Positions 7,505-14,734 of a stretch of DNA of 32,136 nt are shown piece after piece (position 1 is the stretch's first letter; each line of letters opens with the position of its first letter). The stretch spans positions 1 to 32,136 of the forward strand of contig CAZHSI010000015.1 of the NCBI GenBank assembly GCA_964535195.1. Direction: 5' to 3'. The notes under the pieces are model-generated. The model did no database searches, was not told the DNA's origin, and saw nothing but the letters and a program-made list of their open reading frames with translations. Both the position numbers and the translations under genes were made by a program. The DNA is from UBA9339 sp964535195. GTDB taxonomy: Bacteria > Pseudomonadota > Gammaproteobacteria > UBA9339.

Positions 7505-8518
7505 TTATTTCAAATAATAATCCGCAGTCTTTTTTAAGGTTACATCTAAACTAGTTTTGGGTTGCCAGCCTAGAATTTCCTTAGCACGTTTGATTGATGG
7601 TACCCGAAGAGCAATATCTTGATAGCCATTGCCATAGTATTGCTTTGCTGGTGTATCAATAATTTTAATTTTTTTAACCTTAGCTTTATGTTTAGGATAG
7701 CCTTTAGCAATTTCAAGAATTTTGTGAGCAATCTCTTTAATTGAGACGTTATTTTGTGGATTGCCAATATTAATTATTTTGCCATCAGCACAGTTATTTT
7801 TATTTTCGATAATTTTAATTAATGCTTCGATGGCATCGCCGATAAAAGTAAAGCTGCGCTTTTGTTTGCCACCGTCAACTAGCTGTAAATCTTTGCCGTA
7901 AAAAATGTTGCTGATAAATTGTGTAACAACGCGTACTCCTCCTTGCGGTAGATTATGAATATCATCTTGCGTTGGTCCGATCCAATTAAAGGGTCTAAAT
8001 AGCGTAAATTTTAAATCACCGTGATTACCATAGGCATAGATCACTCTATCCAGCATTTGTTTTGAACAAGAATAGATCCAGCGCTCTTTGTTGATCGGTC
8101 CTTGCATGAGGGGACTGGTTTCTTCGTCAAATTCGGTGTCAGGACTCATGCCATATACTTCTGAGGTAGAAGGAAATACTAATTTTTTCTTAAATTGTAC
8201 ACATTGTTTTATAATTGGTAAATTGGCTTCAAAGTCTAGTTCAAATACTCGTAGCGGATCGGTAACGTAGGTTGCTGGAGTCGCGATGGCAACCAACGGT
8301 AACACAACATCACACTTTTTAATGTGATAAGTAACCCATTCCTTGTTGATAGTAATGTCTCCTTCGGTGAAATGTAATCTAGGATGCTTGATGCTATGGT
8401 CTAGTTTATTAGTACATAAATCCATGCCATATACTTCCCAATCAGTATCAGTTAATATTTTTTTAGTTAGTTGGTTACCGATGAAGCCATTAATACCGAG
8501 AATGAGTATCTTTTTCAT
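7505..8518 (-). CDS. arnA: Stand-alone ArnA dehydrogenase domain (UDP-glucuronate decarboxylase)
   Basis: This short-chain dehydrogenase/epimerase fold enzyme oxidatively decarboxylates UDP-glucuronate to UDP-4-keto-pentose, the first committed step of Ara4N synthesis. The 337 residues align throughout with the C-terminal half of E. coli ArnA. Shared features are the NAD-binding G8-x2-G11-x2-G14, the catalytic STSEVYGM (Ser119/Glu120), YSCSK (Tyr149, Lys153), LFRPFNWIGP, DGGKQKRSFT and the late Arg in YQDIALRVPSI. The N-terminal formyltransferase half of ArnA is absent: the protein begins exactly at the Rossmann fold. Its ATG overlaps the arnC stop as ATGA, so translation is coupled. The formyltransferase and the aminotransferase ArnB must be elsewhere if the pathway is complete. 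Confidence 0.92.
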   Translation of the reverse strand: MKKILILGINGFIGNQLTKKILTDTDWEVYGMDLCTNKLDHSIKHPRLHFTEGDITINKEWVTYHIKKCDVVLPLVAIATPATYVTDPLRVFELDFEANLPIIKQCVQFKKKLVFPSTSEVYGMSPDTEFDEETSPLMQGPINKERWIYSCSKQMLDRVIYAYGNHGDLKFTLFRPFNWIGPTQDDIHNLPQGGVRVVTQFISNIFYGKDLQLVDGGKQKRSFTFIGDAIEALIKIIENKNNCADGKIINIGNPQNNVSIKEIAHKILEIAKGYPKHKAKVKKIKIIDTPAKQYYGNGYQDIALRVPSIKRAKEILGWQPKTSLDVTLKKTADYYLK

Positions 8519-9456
8519 TTAATTTTTACTCCTAGAATCTTTTTTATAGAAAAACGCGGGTGATGCTGAACCTCTTTATAAATACGACCAATATATTCTC
8601 CCATAATACCAACCCCCATTAATATAACCCCTACCAGGAAGAATAAAATGGCAAATAGTGTGAATACACCTCCTACTTCTGGGCCGATGATTAAACGTCG
8701 AATAAATAAGAACATTACAAAGGCAATGCTTAGAAAGGCAATACTAAAACCAATGAGCGTAAAAATTTGTAGCGGTACTAGTGAATAACCTGTCATTAAA
8801 TCAAAGTTTAAACGGATAAGTTTATATAAGCTGTATTTTGACTGGCCTTCCGATCGTGCATCGTGGCTAACTTTAATTTCAGCAGGGTTAATAGCATAGA
8901 AATGAGCTAGTGCTGGAATAAAAATAGAGGATTCTTGGTGGGCGAGCATAAGGTCAATAATGCTGCGATGATAGGCGCGCAACATACAACCATGGTCAGT
9001 CATATCGATGTTAGTAATAAGGGCCCTAATTTTATTAACTATAATTGAGATGTTACGGCGAAACCAACTATCTTTACGTTCGTGTAGGCGGATGCCACTA
9101 ACTAGATCGTGTCCTTTCTCGATAAGCCCTAATAATTTTGGAATCTCCTCGGGCGGATTTTGTAAGTCGGCGTCTAAAGTTACGACAACGTTTCCTTGTG
9201 ATAACTCAAATCCAGCCATGACTGCCATGTGTTGACCAAAATTACGACTGAACTCGATAACACGTACTTGGGTTGGGCGAAGTGTATAGAGTTTTTCTAA
9301 AGTTTGCGAAGATTCATCTTTGCTGCCGTCGTTGATAAAAATAAGCTCATAAGTTTGATTTATATCATCTAATACTTTTACTAAACGTAAAAAGAGGGGC
9401 TCTAGATTTTTTGCTTCATTATAAACTGGTATAACAATGCTGATGTATGGTTTCAT
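8515..9456 (-). CDS. arnC: ArnC, undecaprenyl-phosphate Ara4FN transferase
   Basis: ArnC is a family-2 glycosyltransferase at the cytoplasmic face of the inner membrane that moves 4-formamido-arabinose from UDP to undecaprenyl phosphate. The 313 residues show the GT-A start (ISIVIPVYNEAKNL), the metal-binding DADLQNPPEE (Asp95-Asp97), RNFGQHMAVMAGF, the DHGCMLRAYHR acceptor block and SEGQSKYSLYKL. Two C-terminal membrane helices between about residues 222 and 290 end in GEYIGRIYKEV. Similarity to E. coli ArnC (322 residues) is high along the whole length. The stop overlaps the next start (ATGA). Its upstream 324 bp hold the multi-hairpin element. A dolichol-phosphate-mannose-synthase-like role is the alternative, but the neighbours favour ArnC. 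Confidence 0.92.
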   Translation of the reverse strand: MKPYISIVIPVYNEAKNLEPLFLRLVKVLDDINQTYELIFINDGSKDESSQTLEKLYTLRPTQVRVIEFSRNFGQHMAVMAGFELSQGNVVVTLDADLQNPPEEIPKLLGLIEKGHDLVSGIRLHERKDSWFRRNISIIVNKIRALITNIDMTDHGCMLRAYHRSIIDLMLAHQESSIFIPALAHFYAINPAEIKVSHDARSEGQSKYSLYKLIRLNFDLMTGYSLVPLQIFTLIGFSIAFLSIAFVMFLFIRRLIIGPEVGGVFTLFAILFFLVGVILMGVGIMGEYIGRIYKEVQHHPRFSIKKILGVKIK

Positions 9457-9780
9457 ATATTTCCTGCTGATCTCAAGTTTGTAAAACTTTAAAGAGAGCC
9501 TATATACGCGAGTTTTGGATAAGCTTTTCAGCCCGAATAGCTGAATACCAATAGCCCAGGCTAAGACCAGCCCTTTTTGCTGGTCGCAGGTCTGGGTGAA
9601 TAGAAGCTAAACCACTAAAGCTCGTAAGAGCGGGATAAAGTGTAAAGTCAATCTTATCCGAGACTCGCGTTATATAGTGACTTTACCAATAATTTTACCG
9701 AAAGGAAAGAGTATAAAATTTAAACGCTCGCAAATAATAACCACGCATTTTGAGGTTCGATGGATGTTTTTCGAGGGGAC
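9457..9780. other. Long spacer between the arnE/F-like gene and arnC
   Basis: Unusually long for the inside of this gene block. It is largely occupied by the inverted-repeat, multi-hairpin element at 9481-9686. The remaining 90 bp next to the SMR gene has no open frame. No convincing promoter for arnC was found, although TTTAAATTTTATACT on the minus strand near 9711-9725 is AT-rich enough to be one. Confidence 0.5.
9481..9686. repeat. ~200-bp structured element with long terminal inverted repeats
   Basis: The outer arms 9500-9523 and 9653-9677 are near-perfect inverted repeats (CTATATA-CGCGAGT..GGATAAG), with weaker pairing outward to 9481 and 9686. Inside are three further hairpins. TTCAGC/GCTGAA (9527-9532 with 9540-9545) has a 7-nt loop. 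CCCAG...CTGGG encloses GACCAGC/GCTGGTC (9555-9596). GCTC-GTAA-GAGC (9620-9631) has a GNRA-type loop. In addition GTAAAGTC (9642-9649) and GACTTTAC (9679-9686) can pair, competing with the outer stem. The element could be a MITE (outer ends AAG...CTT flanked by TA, as for IS630-type insertions) or a structured leader RNA of arnC. The sequence does not decide. Confidence 0.6.
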
Positions 9781-10152
9781 CTAACTTTTAGCGACCAAAT
9801 ATACCCCCAAAAGAATTACGATGATACCTAGAATTCGAGTTACGGTAAGATCTTCGCCGCAAATATAATAAGCAGCAATGGCACTAGTAACATAACCAAG
9901 ACTTGATAGGGGATAAGCGATGCTCACTGGGGCGCGAGACAGTACCATGAGCCATGTGCATACACTGAAAACATAAATTGTAATACCACCAATAATCCAC
10001 GGAGAGCTAGCGATTTTGATCGCAGCTGGCAAAAGGTCGCCGCAGGTAAAGCTAAAAGTACCAATTTGTATCATGCCTGTTTTTAGGGCAATTTGTGCTG
10101 CAGTGTTCATCAAAATAGTTACGGCAATTAAGATATATATTATTAAGCTCAT
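9781..10152 (-). CDS. SMR/EamA-type small membrane protein, ArnE/ArnF-like flippase
   Basis: The 123-residue protein has four hydrophobic segments, the size and layout of small multidrug resistance proteins and of ArnE (111) and ArnF (128), which together flip undecaprenyl-phosphate-Ara4N across the inner membrane. Typical blocks are NTAAQIALKTG in the first helix, APVSIAYPLSSLGYV in the third, and a GIIVILLGVYLVAKS end. In E. coli two different subunits are needed; only one is present here, so it may act as a homodimer or its partner is elsewhere. The location between arnT and arnC supports the role. AAGGAG before the ATG is a strong ribosome binding site. An unrelated small-molecule exporter remains possible. 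Confidence 0.8.
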   Translation of the reverse strand: MSLIIYILIAVTILMNTAAQIALKTGMIQIGTFSFTCGDLLPAAIKIASSPWIIGGITIYVFSVCTWLMVLSRAPVSIAYPLSSLGYVTSAIAAYYICGEDLTVTRILGIIVILLGVYLVAKS

Positions 10153-10178
10153 CGGTATCTCCTTTTTACTGGATTTGA

Positions 10179-10208
10179 ATTTTAGTGCATGATGGATACC
10201 AATTGCAA
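10179..10208 (-). promoter_or_regulatory. Candidate promoter of the arnE/F-like gene
   Basis: On the minus strand, TTGCAA (10203-10208) and TAAAAT (10179-10184) are separated by 18 bp. Transcription would begin about 20 nt before the start codon and its AAGGAG site. This would let the lower arn genes be expressed independently of dnaX-recR-arnT. Confidence 0.4.
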
Positions 10209-10246
10209 ATTAGTTTTTAAGGTGTTTTTGCCATAAATTACAGCAT

Positions 10247-11893
10247 CTACCGAGTATTTATTATAAGTAGTGTATCCCAAAGTTTTGCGATGATCCTTGT
10301 CTTATTAGGCGCCTGTGCTAGCAAGTTATTATAATTGCTCTCGTTGGTTATCATATAAACAGTACGATTGCTTAACCATCTTTCCAAGAACGTTTTATGG
10401 TCAATCATCCAGGCTTTGGTGTCTTGGTGTTTGGTACCAAACTCTAATTCACCAAGCGATTCAGCGACTGTTACTATACGATTTAAGTAAAATGGCAGTT
10501 CTTGATAATAACCACCGTAACAAATTACCTCATCTTCAGGGCGTAGTTTTTGTTGCAGAGTACTTATTAAGGGCTTAATCGATTGTCTGTTAATGATAGT
10601 AATTGATGGGCTTACATATAACCATAAGGCCGCAGTTACTGTAGTTAACATAGTGAATCCTAAGGCTAGGCTATGCCGTTTATAAGAAAGCAGAGTGAAT
10701 AAAGAGTTGATGATCATAAAAACAGTAATAATGTACAAATTTTGTTTAGTGAAGGCCTGTTCACTAAAGTCAAGGACACAAACGGCGGTGATTGCGGCAA
10801 CTCCTAGAGCGAGATTGAGAATCACTAAGCTATAAAAACCAAAACTTATTGAGCGTGTTTTAGGGTTGGTGAGGTGCTGAGCGAGGTAATTGCCAATCAA
10901 TATCGCTAGTGGGGGGAATATCGGTAAAATATATGGGATTAGTTGTGAGTTAGAGAAAGCATAGAAAACATAAATGACGCTTATCCATAATAGTAAAAAT
11001 ACTGTAGTTTTCGCTTGCTGCCAGTTCTTGCTAGTGGTTTTTATATTATAGACTATAGTTTGTGGTAAAAACACTAGCCATGGGTATAAGCCTGCCAATG
11101 AAGTTAGTGGCAGAAACCACCATTCCTTTGAGCGCCCAGCATAGTCGGTAAAATAGCGAAGGAAGTGTTGTTCAATGAAATAAAAGTGAGAAAACTCTGG
11201 GTTTTTAATTTGTACTAAAATATGCCAGGGGAGGGTAAGTAATAAGAAAATACAACTACCGCTTATAAGACAATAAGTTTTTAAATTGCGCCACTCCTTA
11301 AATAAGGTGAGCCAGATTACGGCAATCAAACCTAAAAAGACTATGCCAACAAGCCCTTTAGTCATAACGGCACAGGCTGCGAAGATATACATTAACCATA
11401 AATATAGGTAACGTTTTACACCGGGGGTAAATTGGGAAGCCAACAAAAATGAGAGGAGAGAGCCGGTAAGAAAAAAAGTTAAGGTCATGTCGATCGTAAT
11501 GGCTCGGGTTAAGGCAAAAACCAGGCCACTGGTCGCAAAAATGAAGCTCGCAAATAACCCGGGTAATCTACCGTATAATTTCCTGGTGGCACAATATATC
11601 GCAATGCTGGTGAGGAGCGCCATTAAGGCGTTAACTATGCTGACGGCAAAGTCGTTTATCCCAAAAACTTTAATACTAGCTGCTTGTAGCCAATAAAATA
11701 GCGGTGGTTTTTCAAAATATTTTACGCCATTAAGATGGGGCGTAAGGTAATTTTTGGTTACTACCATTTCACGGGGTATTTCCGCGTAGCGACCGCCGTC
11801 GGGGGCGGCTAATGGATATTTGCCAACAGTGGCGCCAAATAGCGTACCTATGATTAGGGTTATCAATAAACAATCTTTTATCCAAGATACCAT
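10247..11893 (-). CDS. arnT: ArnT, lipid A Ara4N transferase (GT83 family)
   Basis: ArnT moves 4-amino-4-deoxy-L-arabinose from undecaprenyl phosphate to lipid A phosphate on the periplasmic side of the inner membrane, which lowers the binding of polymyxin and cationic peptides. The 548-residue product (E. coli 550) has a long multi-TM N-terminal part and a soluble periplasmic tail from about residue 440. The first periplasmic loop has the PMT-type signature PDGGRYAEIPREM (Asp32), followed by HLNGVKYFEKPPLFYW. The residue after the key Asp is Gly where many homologues have Glu, and Asp32 is kept. AAGAGG lies 8 nt before the ATG. It starts only 12 nt after recR, an odd coupling of DNA repair with envelope modification. 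Other PMT-type lipid glycosyltransferases cannot be fully excluded. Confidence 0.88.
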   Translation of the reverse strand: MVSWIKDCLLITLIIGTLFGATVGKYPLAAPDGGRYAEIPREMVVTKNYLTPHLNGVKYFEKPPLFYWLQAASIKVFGINDFAVSIVNALMALLTSIAIYCATRKLYGRLPGLFASFIFATSGLVFALTRAITIDMTLTFFLTGSLLSFLLASQFTPGVKRYLYLWLMYIFAACAVMTKGLVGIVFLGLIAVIWLTLFKEWRNLKTYCLISGSCIFLLLTLPWHILVQIKNPEFSHFYFIEQHFLRYFTDYAGRSKEWWFLPLTSLAGLYPWLVFLPQTIVYNIKTTSKNWQQAKTTVFLLLWISVIYVFYAFSNSQLIPYILPIFPPLAILIGNYLAQHLTNPKTRSISFGFYSLVILNLALGVAAITAVCVLDFSEQAFTKQNLYIITVFMIINSLFTLLSYKRHSLALGFTMLTTVTAALWLYVSPSITIINRQSIKPLISTLQQKLRPEDEVICYGGYYQELPFYLNRIVTVAESLGELEFGTKHQDTKAWMIDHKTFLERWLSNRTVYMITNESNYNNLLAQAPNKTRIIAKLWDTLLIINTR

Positions 11894-11905
11894 ATAGTAA
11901 GCCTC

Positions 11906-12508
11906 TTATATTTCTATTCTTCTATTTAATGCCTGTACTAATGTATTACTATCAGTATATTCTAGTTCGCCGCCAAAAGGTATACCATGAGCAATTCGCG
12001 TGCATTTCAATTGATCTCTTTTATGTACAATGTTGGCAATATAATGGGCTGTGGCTTCTCCTTCAACCGTAGGATTGGTGGCAACGATAACTTCTTGGAG
12101 CTCTAGTTCCGAGCTAAGTAAACTAGTTAGCTCGCCAATGCCAATTTCATTTGGACCAATGCCATCAATGGGTGATAAGTGTCCCATGAGGGTAAAGTAT
12201 AAACCTCGATAGCTATTAGTGTGTTCAATAGACATAATATCAATGGGGGTTTCAACTATACATAACAGCGAGCGATCTCTTTTGGCGTTAGAGCAGATAT
12301 TACAGATATCACGTTCACTAAAAGTGCGACAGCGTTTACAGTTTCCTACTTGGGTTAATGTTTCTGTTAGGTTTTTGGCAAGCTCAAGACCGCTAGTCCG
12401 TCCTTTTTGTAGCAAGTAAAATGCCATGCGTTGTGCCGATCTTGGGCCGATGCCAGGAAGCGTTCGCAAGGATTGGATTAGCTGATCTACTAGTTCAGTA
12501 TATGGCAT
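11906..12508 (-). CDS. recR: Recombination mediator RecR
   Basis: RecR works with RecO (and RecF) to load RecA on SSB-coated single-stranded DNA at gaps. The 200-residue product has normal length. It has the helix-hairpin-helix LRTLPGIGPRSAQRMA (residues 14-29), a four-Cys zinc finger (Cys57, Cys60, Cys69, Cys72) and a Toprim domain from residue 80 (IVETPIDIMSIE). The end is the conserved ARIAHGIPFGGELEY segment. It is 17 nt downstream of ybaB, in the classic dnaX-ybaB-recR order. The ribosome binding site is weak, suggesting translation coupled to ybaB. Confidence 0.97.
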   Translation of the reverse strand: MPYTELVDQLIQSLRTLPGIGPRSAQRMAFYLLQKGRTSGLELAKNLTETLTQVGNCKRCRTFSERDICNICSNAKRDRSLLCIVETPIDIMSIEHTNSYRGLYFTLMGHLSPIDGIGPNEIGIGELTSLLSSELELQEVIVATNPTVEGEATAHYIANIVHKRDQLKCTRIAHGIPFGGELEYTDSNTLVQALNRRIEI

Positions 12509-12525
12509 GATTGGGTATTTTATCT

Positions 12526-12873
12526 TTATTGGGGGAGATTAAGGTTTTTCAACATCCCCATCATTTTGTTTTGAATGGCGCTTTCGGTTTTACGAGAGGC
12601 GTCAGTAATTGCGGATGCCACTAAATCACATAATACAGTTATTGGTTGGGTCATAAGTTGGGGATCAATTGCTACACGTATAGCTTCATGACGACCATTC
12701 ATGGTGATTTTAACGTTATAATTTTCGATGCCGGCACTACCCACTACTTCGGCTGCGGCTAACATTTTTTGTACTTCAGCCATGTGATTTTGTACCTGTG
12801 CCATTTTGTCTGTTGAATTTTTTAAGTTTTCTGGATTGAAACCAAGGTTTTCAAACAAATTATTTGCTGACAT
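12526..12873 (-). CDS. ybaB: Nucleoid-associated protein YbaB/EbfC
   Basis: This small dimeric DNA-binding protein, conserved between dnaX and recR, is implicated in nucleoid organisation. The 115 residues show the amphipathic N-terminal helix (MAQVQNHMAEVQKMLAAAEVVG), the central strands with NVKITMNGRHEAIRVAIDP and the C-terminal helix (VASAITDASRKTESAIQNKMMGML). Length fits the family (about 105-115). GGGAG precedes the ATG at a good distance. It is 22 nt downstream of dnaX. Confidence 0.95.
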   Translation of the reverse strand: MSANNLFENLGFNPENLKNSTDKMAQVQNHMAEVQKMLAAAEVVGSAGIENYNVKITMNGRHEAIRVAIDPQLMTQPITVLCDLVASAITDASRKTESAIQNKMMGMLKNLNLPQ

Positions 12874-12895
12874 ATTTTTTCTCCCGTTATTTAGC

Positions 12896-14437
12896 TTAGT
12901 TTATGGAATTACTAATTATTTTAGCATTGAATTTATTTATTAACTCTTTTACGTTGTTGTCTTTTTCTAGAGCAAGCGTAGCTTTGTTGTGTTTTTCCTC
13001 TGCTTCTTGTTTTTTAATGTTGGCTGGGGTGGCCATATTTGGTGAACCGAGTTTGATATTAACTGCTATTGGTCGATTATAGTGTTTGCTAATGGCAGCG
13101 CTGATACGCTCCTCTTGTTTTTTATTAAGGAGGGGGGCTTGTGATGGATCAAGCGCAAGCTCAATCTCATTCTCTTTATTTTTGATTATTATGCAGTGTT
13201 GTAGTAAAGCCTTAGCAGGGCCAGTCACTTCAAGTTTTTGTAGTAGATTGCTGGTGTCGTTAGCAGGGCTAGTAACCTCAAGTTTTTGTGGTAGATTACT
13301 GGTGTCGTTGTTATCTATTGTTGGTTGAGAAGAACTATTTTCTATAATGATTGTCTCTGGACGAAAAGCGAGCATGCGTAACATTATCATTTCAAAGCCT
13401 GAGCGTTCGCTTGGTGCTAGTAATAAATCCCGTTTGCCAATTAAACTAATTTGATAATAAAGTTGAATTTCTTCGGGGGTAAACTTGGTTGCAAGTACTT
13501 TGACCAACTCTGGATATGGTGAATTTATATTGCTGATATTTGGTATTAGCTGTACTAAAGAGATCTGGTGTAAAATTTCCAATAATTCATCTAGAGTATC
13601 TACAAAGTCGGCAGCTAGTTCAGCAAGGGAAGAGACAGTTTCTAAAAGCTTAGTCGCATCATTGACCGCCAATGCTTCAAGCAGTGTAAATACTTTTTGG
13701 GTATCAACAGTGCCTAGCATGGCTTTAGTATCTATGGTGGTAATTTTATTGTGTCCAAAAGCGATAGCTTGATCTAATAAACTCAAGGCGTCACGGACAC
13801 TGCCTTTGGCGTTAAAAGCTAGCTGGTATAAGGCTTGGTCTTCATAAGGAATTTTTTCTTGTGTTAAAATATGTTGTAATTGTTTTTGAATCAATTCCGA
13901 ACTTAAGGCTTTTAAGTTGAATTGTAAGCACCGAGAAAGAACTGTCACCGGTAATTTTTGAGGATCAGTTGTTGCTAGCAAAAACTTTACATGTTCTGGT
14001 GGTTCTTCTAGCGTTTTTAGAAGAGCATTAAAGCTATGGCCAGATAACATATGTACTTCATCGATAATATAGATTTTAAAGCGGCCTCTGGTGGGTAAGT
14101 ATTGAACGTTATCGAGAAGGTCACGAGTATCTTCAACTTTGGTGCGAGATGCTGCATCGACTTCAATTAAGTCGATGAATCTGCCGCTATCAATCTCAAT
14201 ACAAGCATCACATTTGCCGCAAGGGTTGGCAGTAATGCCAGTTGCACAGTTAAGCGCTTTAGCTAAAATTCTTGCGATGGTTGTTTTTCCCACCCCGCGA
14301 GTGCCGGAAAAAAGATAGGCATGATGTAATCTGTTTTGCGTCAAAGCATTTTTTAGAGCACGAACAACGTGTTCTTGACCAACTATTTCTTCAAAATTTT
14401 TTGGTCGCCATTTGCGAGCCAATACTTGATAGGACAT
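12896..14437 (-). CDS. dnaX: DNA polymerase III subunit tau/gamma (DnaX)
   Basis: DnaX is the ATPase of the clamp loader. From the canonical start MSYQVLARKWRP at 14437 (GAGGGG just upstream) the product is 513 residues. A longer frame to 14494 lacks support. It has Walker A GTRGVGKT (45-52), a four-Cys zinc module (Cys64, 73, 76, 79), Walker B IIDEVH (124-129), sensor TTDPQKL and the arginine finger in LSRCLQF. The C-terminal tau-specific part is short compared with E. coli (643 residues). It includes a 16-residue tandem duplication (about 377-408) in the linker. No canonical A-AAA-AAG slippery site was seen, so a separate gamma product is doubtful. It heads the dnaX-ybaB-recR(-arnT) series. 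Confidence 0.95.
   Translation of the reverse strand: MSYQVLARKWRPKNFEEIVGQEHVVRALKNALTQNRLHHAYLFSGTRGVGKTTIARILAKALNCATGITANPCGKCDACIEIDSGRFIDLIEVDAASRTKVEDTRDLLDNVQYLPTRGRFKIYIIDEVHMLSGHSFNALLKTLEEPPEHVKFLLATTDPQKLPVTVLSRCLQFNLKALSSELIQKQLQHILTQEKIPYEDQALYQLAFNAKGSVRDALSLLDQAIAFGHNKITTIDTKAMLGTVDTQKVFTLLEALAVNDATKLLETVSSLAELAADFVDTLDELLEILHQISLVQLIPNISNINSPYPELVKVLATKFTPEEIQLYYQISLIGKRDLLLAPSERSGFEMIMLRMLAFRPETIIIENSSSQPTIDNNDTSNLPQKLEVTSPANDTSNLLQKLEVTGPAKALLQHCIIIKNKENEIELALDPSQAPLLNKKQEERISAAISKHYNRPIAVNIKLGSPNMATPANIKKQEAEEKHNKATLALEKDNNVKELINKFNAKIISNSIN
13213..13308 (-). repeat. 48-bp tandem duplication inside dnaX
   Basis: Two directly adjacent 48-bp units (13213-13260 and 13261-13308) differ at about 5 positions and keep the reading frame, giving two copies of a 16-residue segment around QKLEVT.PA.DTSNL. 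They lie in the flexible linker after clamp-loader domain III, where length changes are tolerated. Confidence 0.9.
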
Positions 14438-14734
14438 ACACCCCTCGTAAAATAAATTTAATGCGTTATTGCCCTTATTTTTTAAGGTCCTCATTTATTA
14501 ATAAATATAAACTCCGGCCTTAAAGAACAAGAGTGCCGCACCTAAGTTTATTTTACGATGAGTATAGTTCTACTCGCAACTTTATCCTGAAAATCAAGTC
14601 GCGATCAGTAGATACTTATTCTATTTATAATGAAAATTATATTGCTTGTAAATATTTTATATATAATTTAAAAATGAAGGTGTTGCTTCATGGTGTAGTT
14701 GTATAGTTAGCCGCAAATAGTGGTGTAAGTGTAA
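14438..14734. other. Divergent promoter region dnaX/miaA
   Basis: This 297-bp region separates the divergent dnaX and miaA genes. It is AT-rich, with TATAAT at 14662-14667 pointing at miaA but no good -35 at the right distance. A small hairpin GAGTA/TACTC lies at about 14560-14578. No open frame with a ribosome binding site was found. Confidence 0.4.

Noticed and set aside
12896..14437. Programmed -1 frameshift in dnaX giving a gamma subunit
   Set aside because: I looked for an A-AAA-AAG type slippery run with a following stem in the sense strand and saw none that was convincing.
14438..14494. 19-codon N-terminal extension of DnaX
   Set aside because: The family's universal start MSYQVLARKWRP at 14437 has GAGGGG directly upstream; the extension is not conserved in known DnaX.
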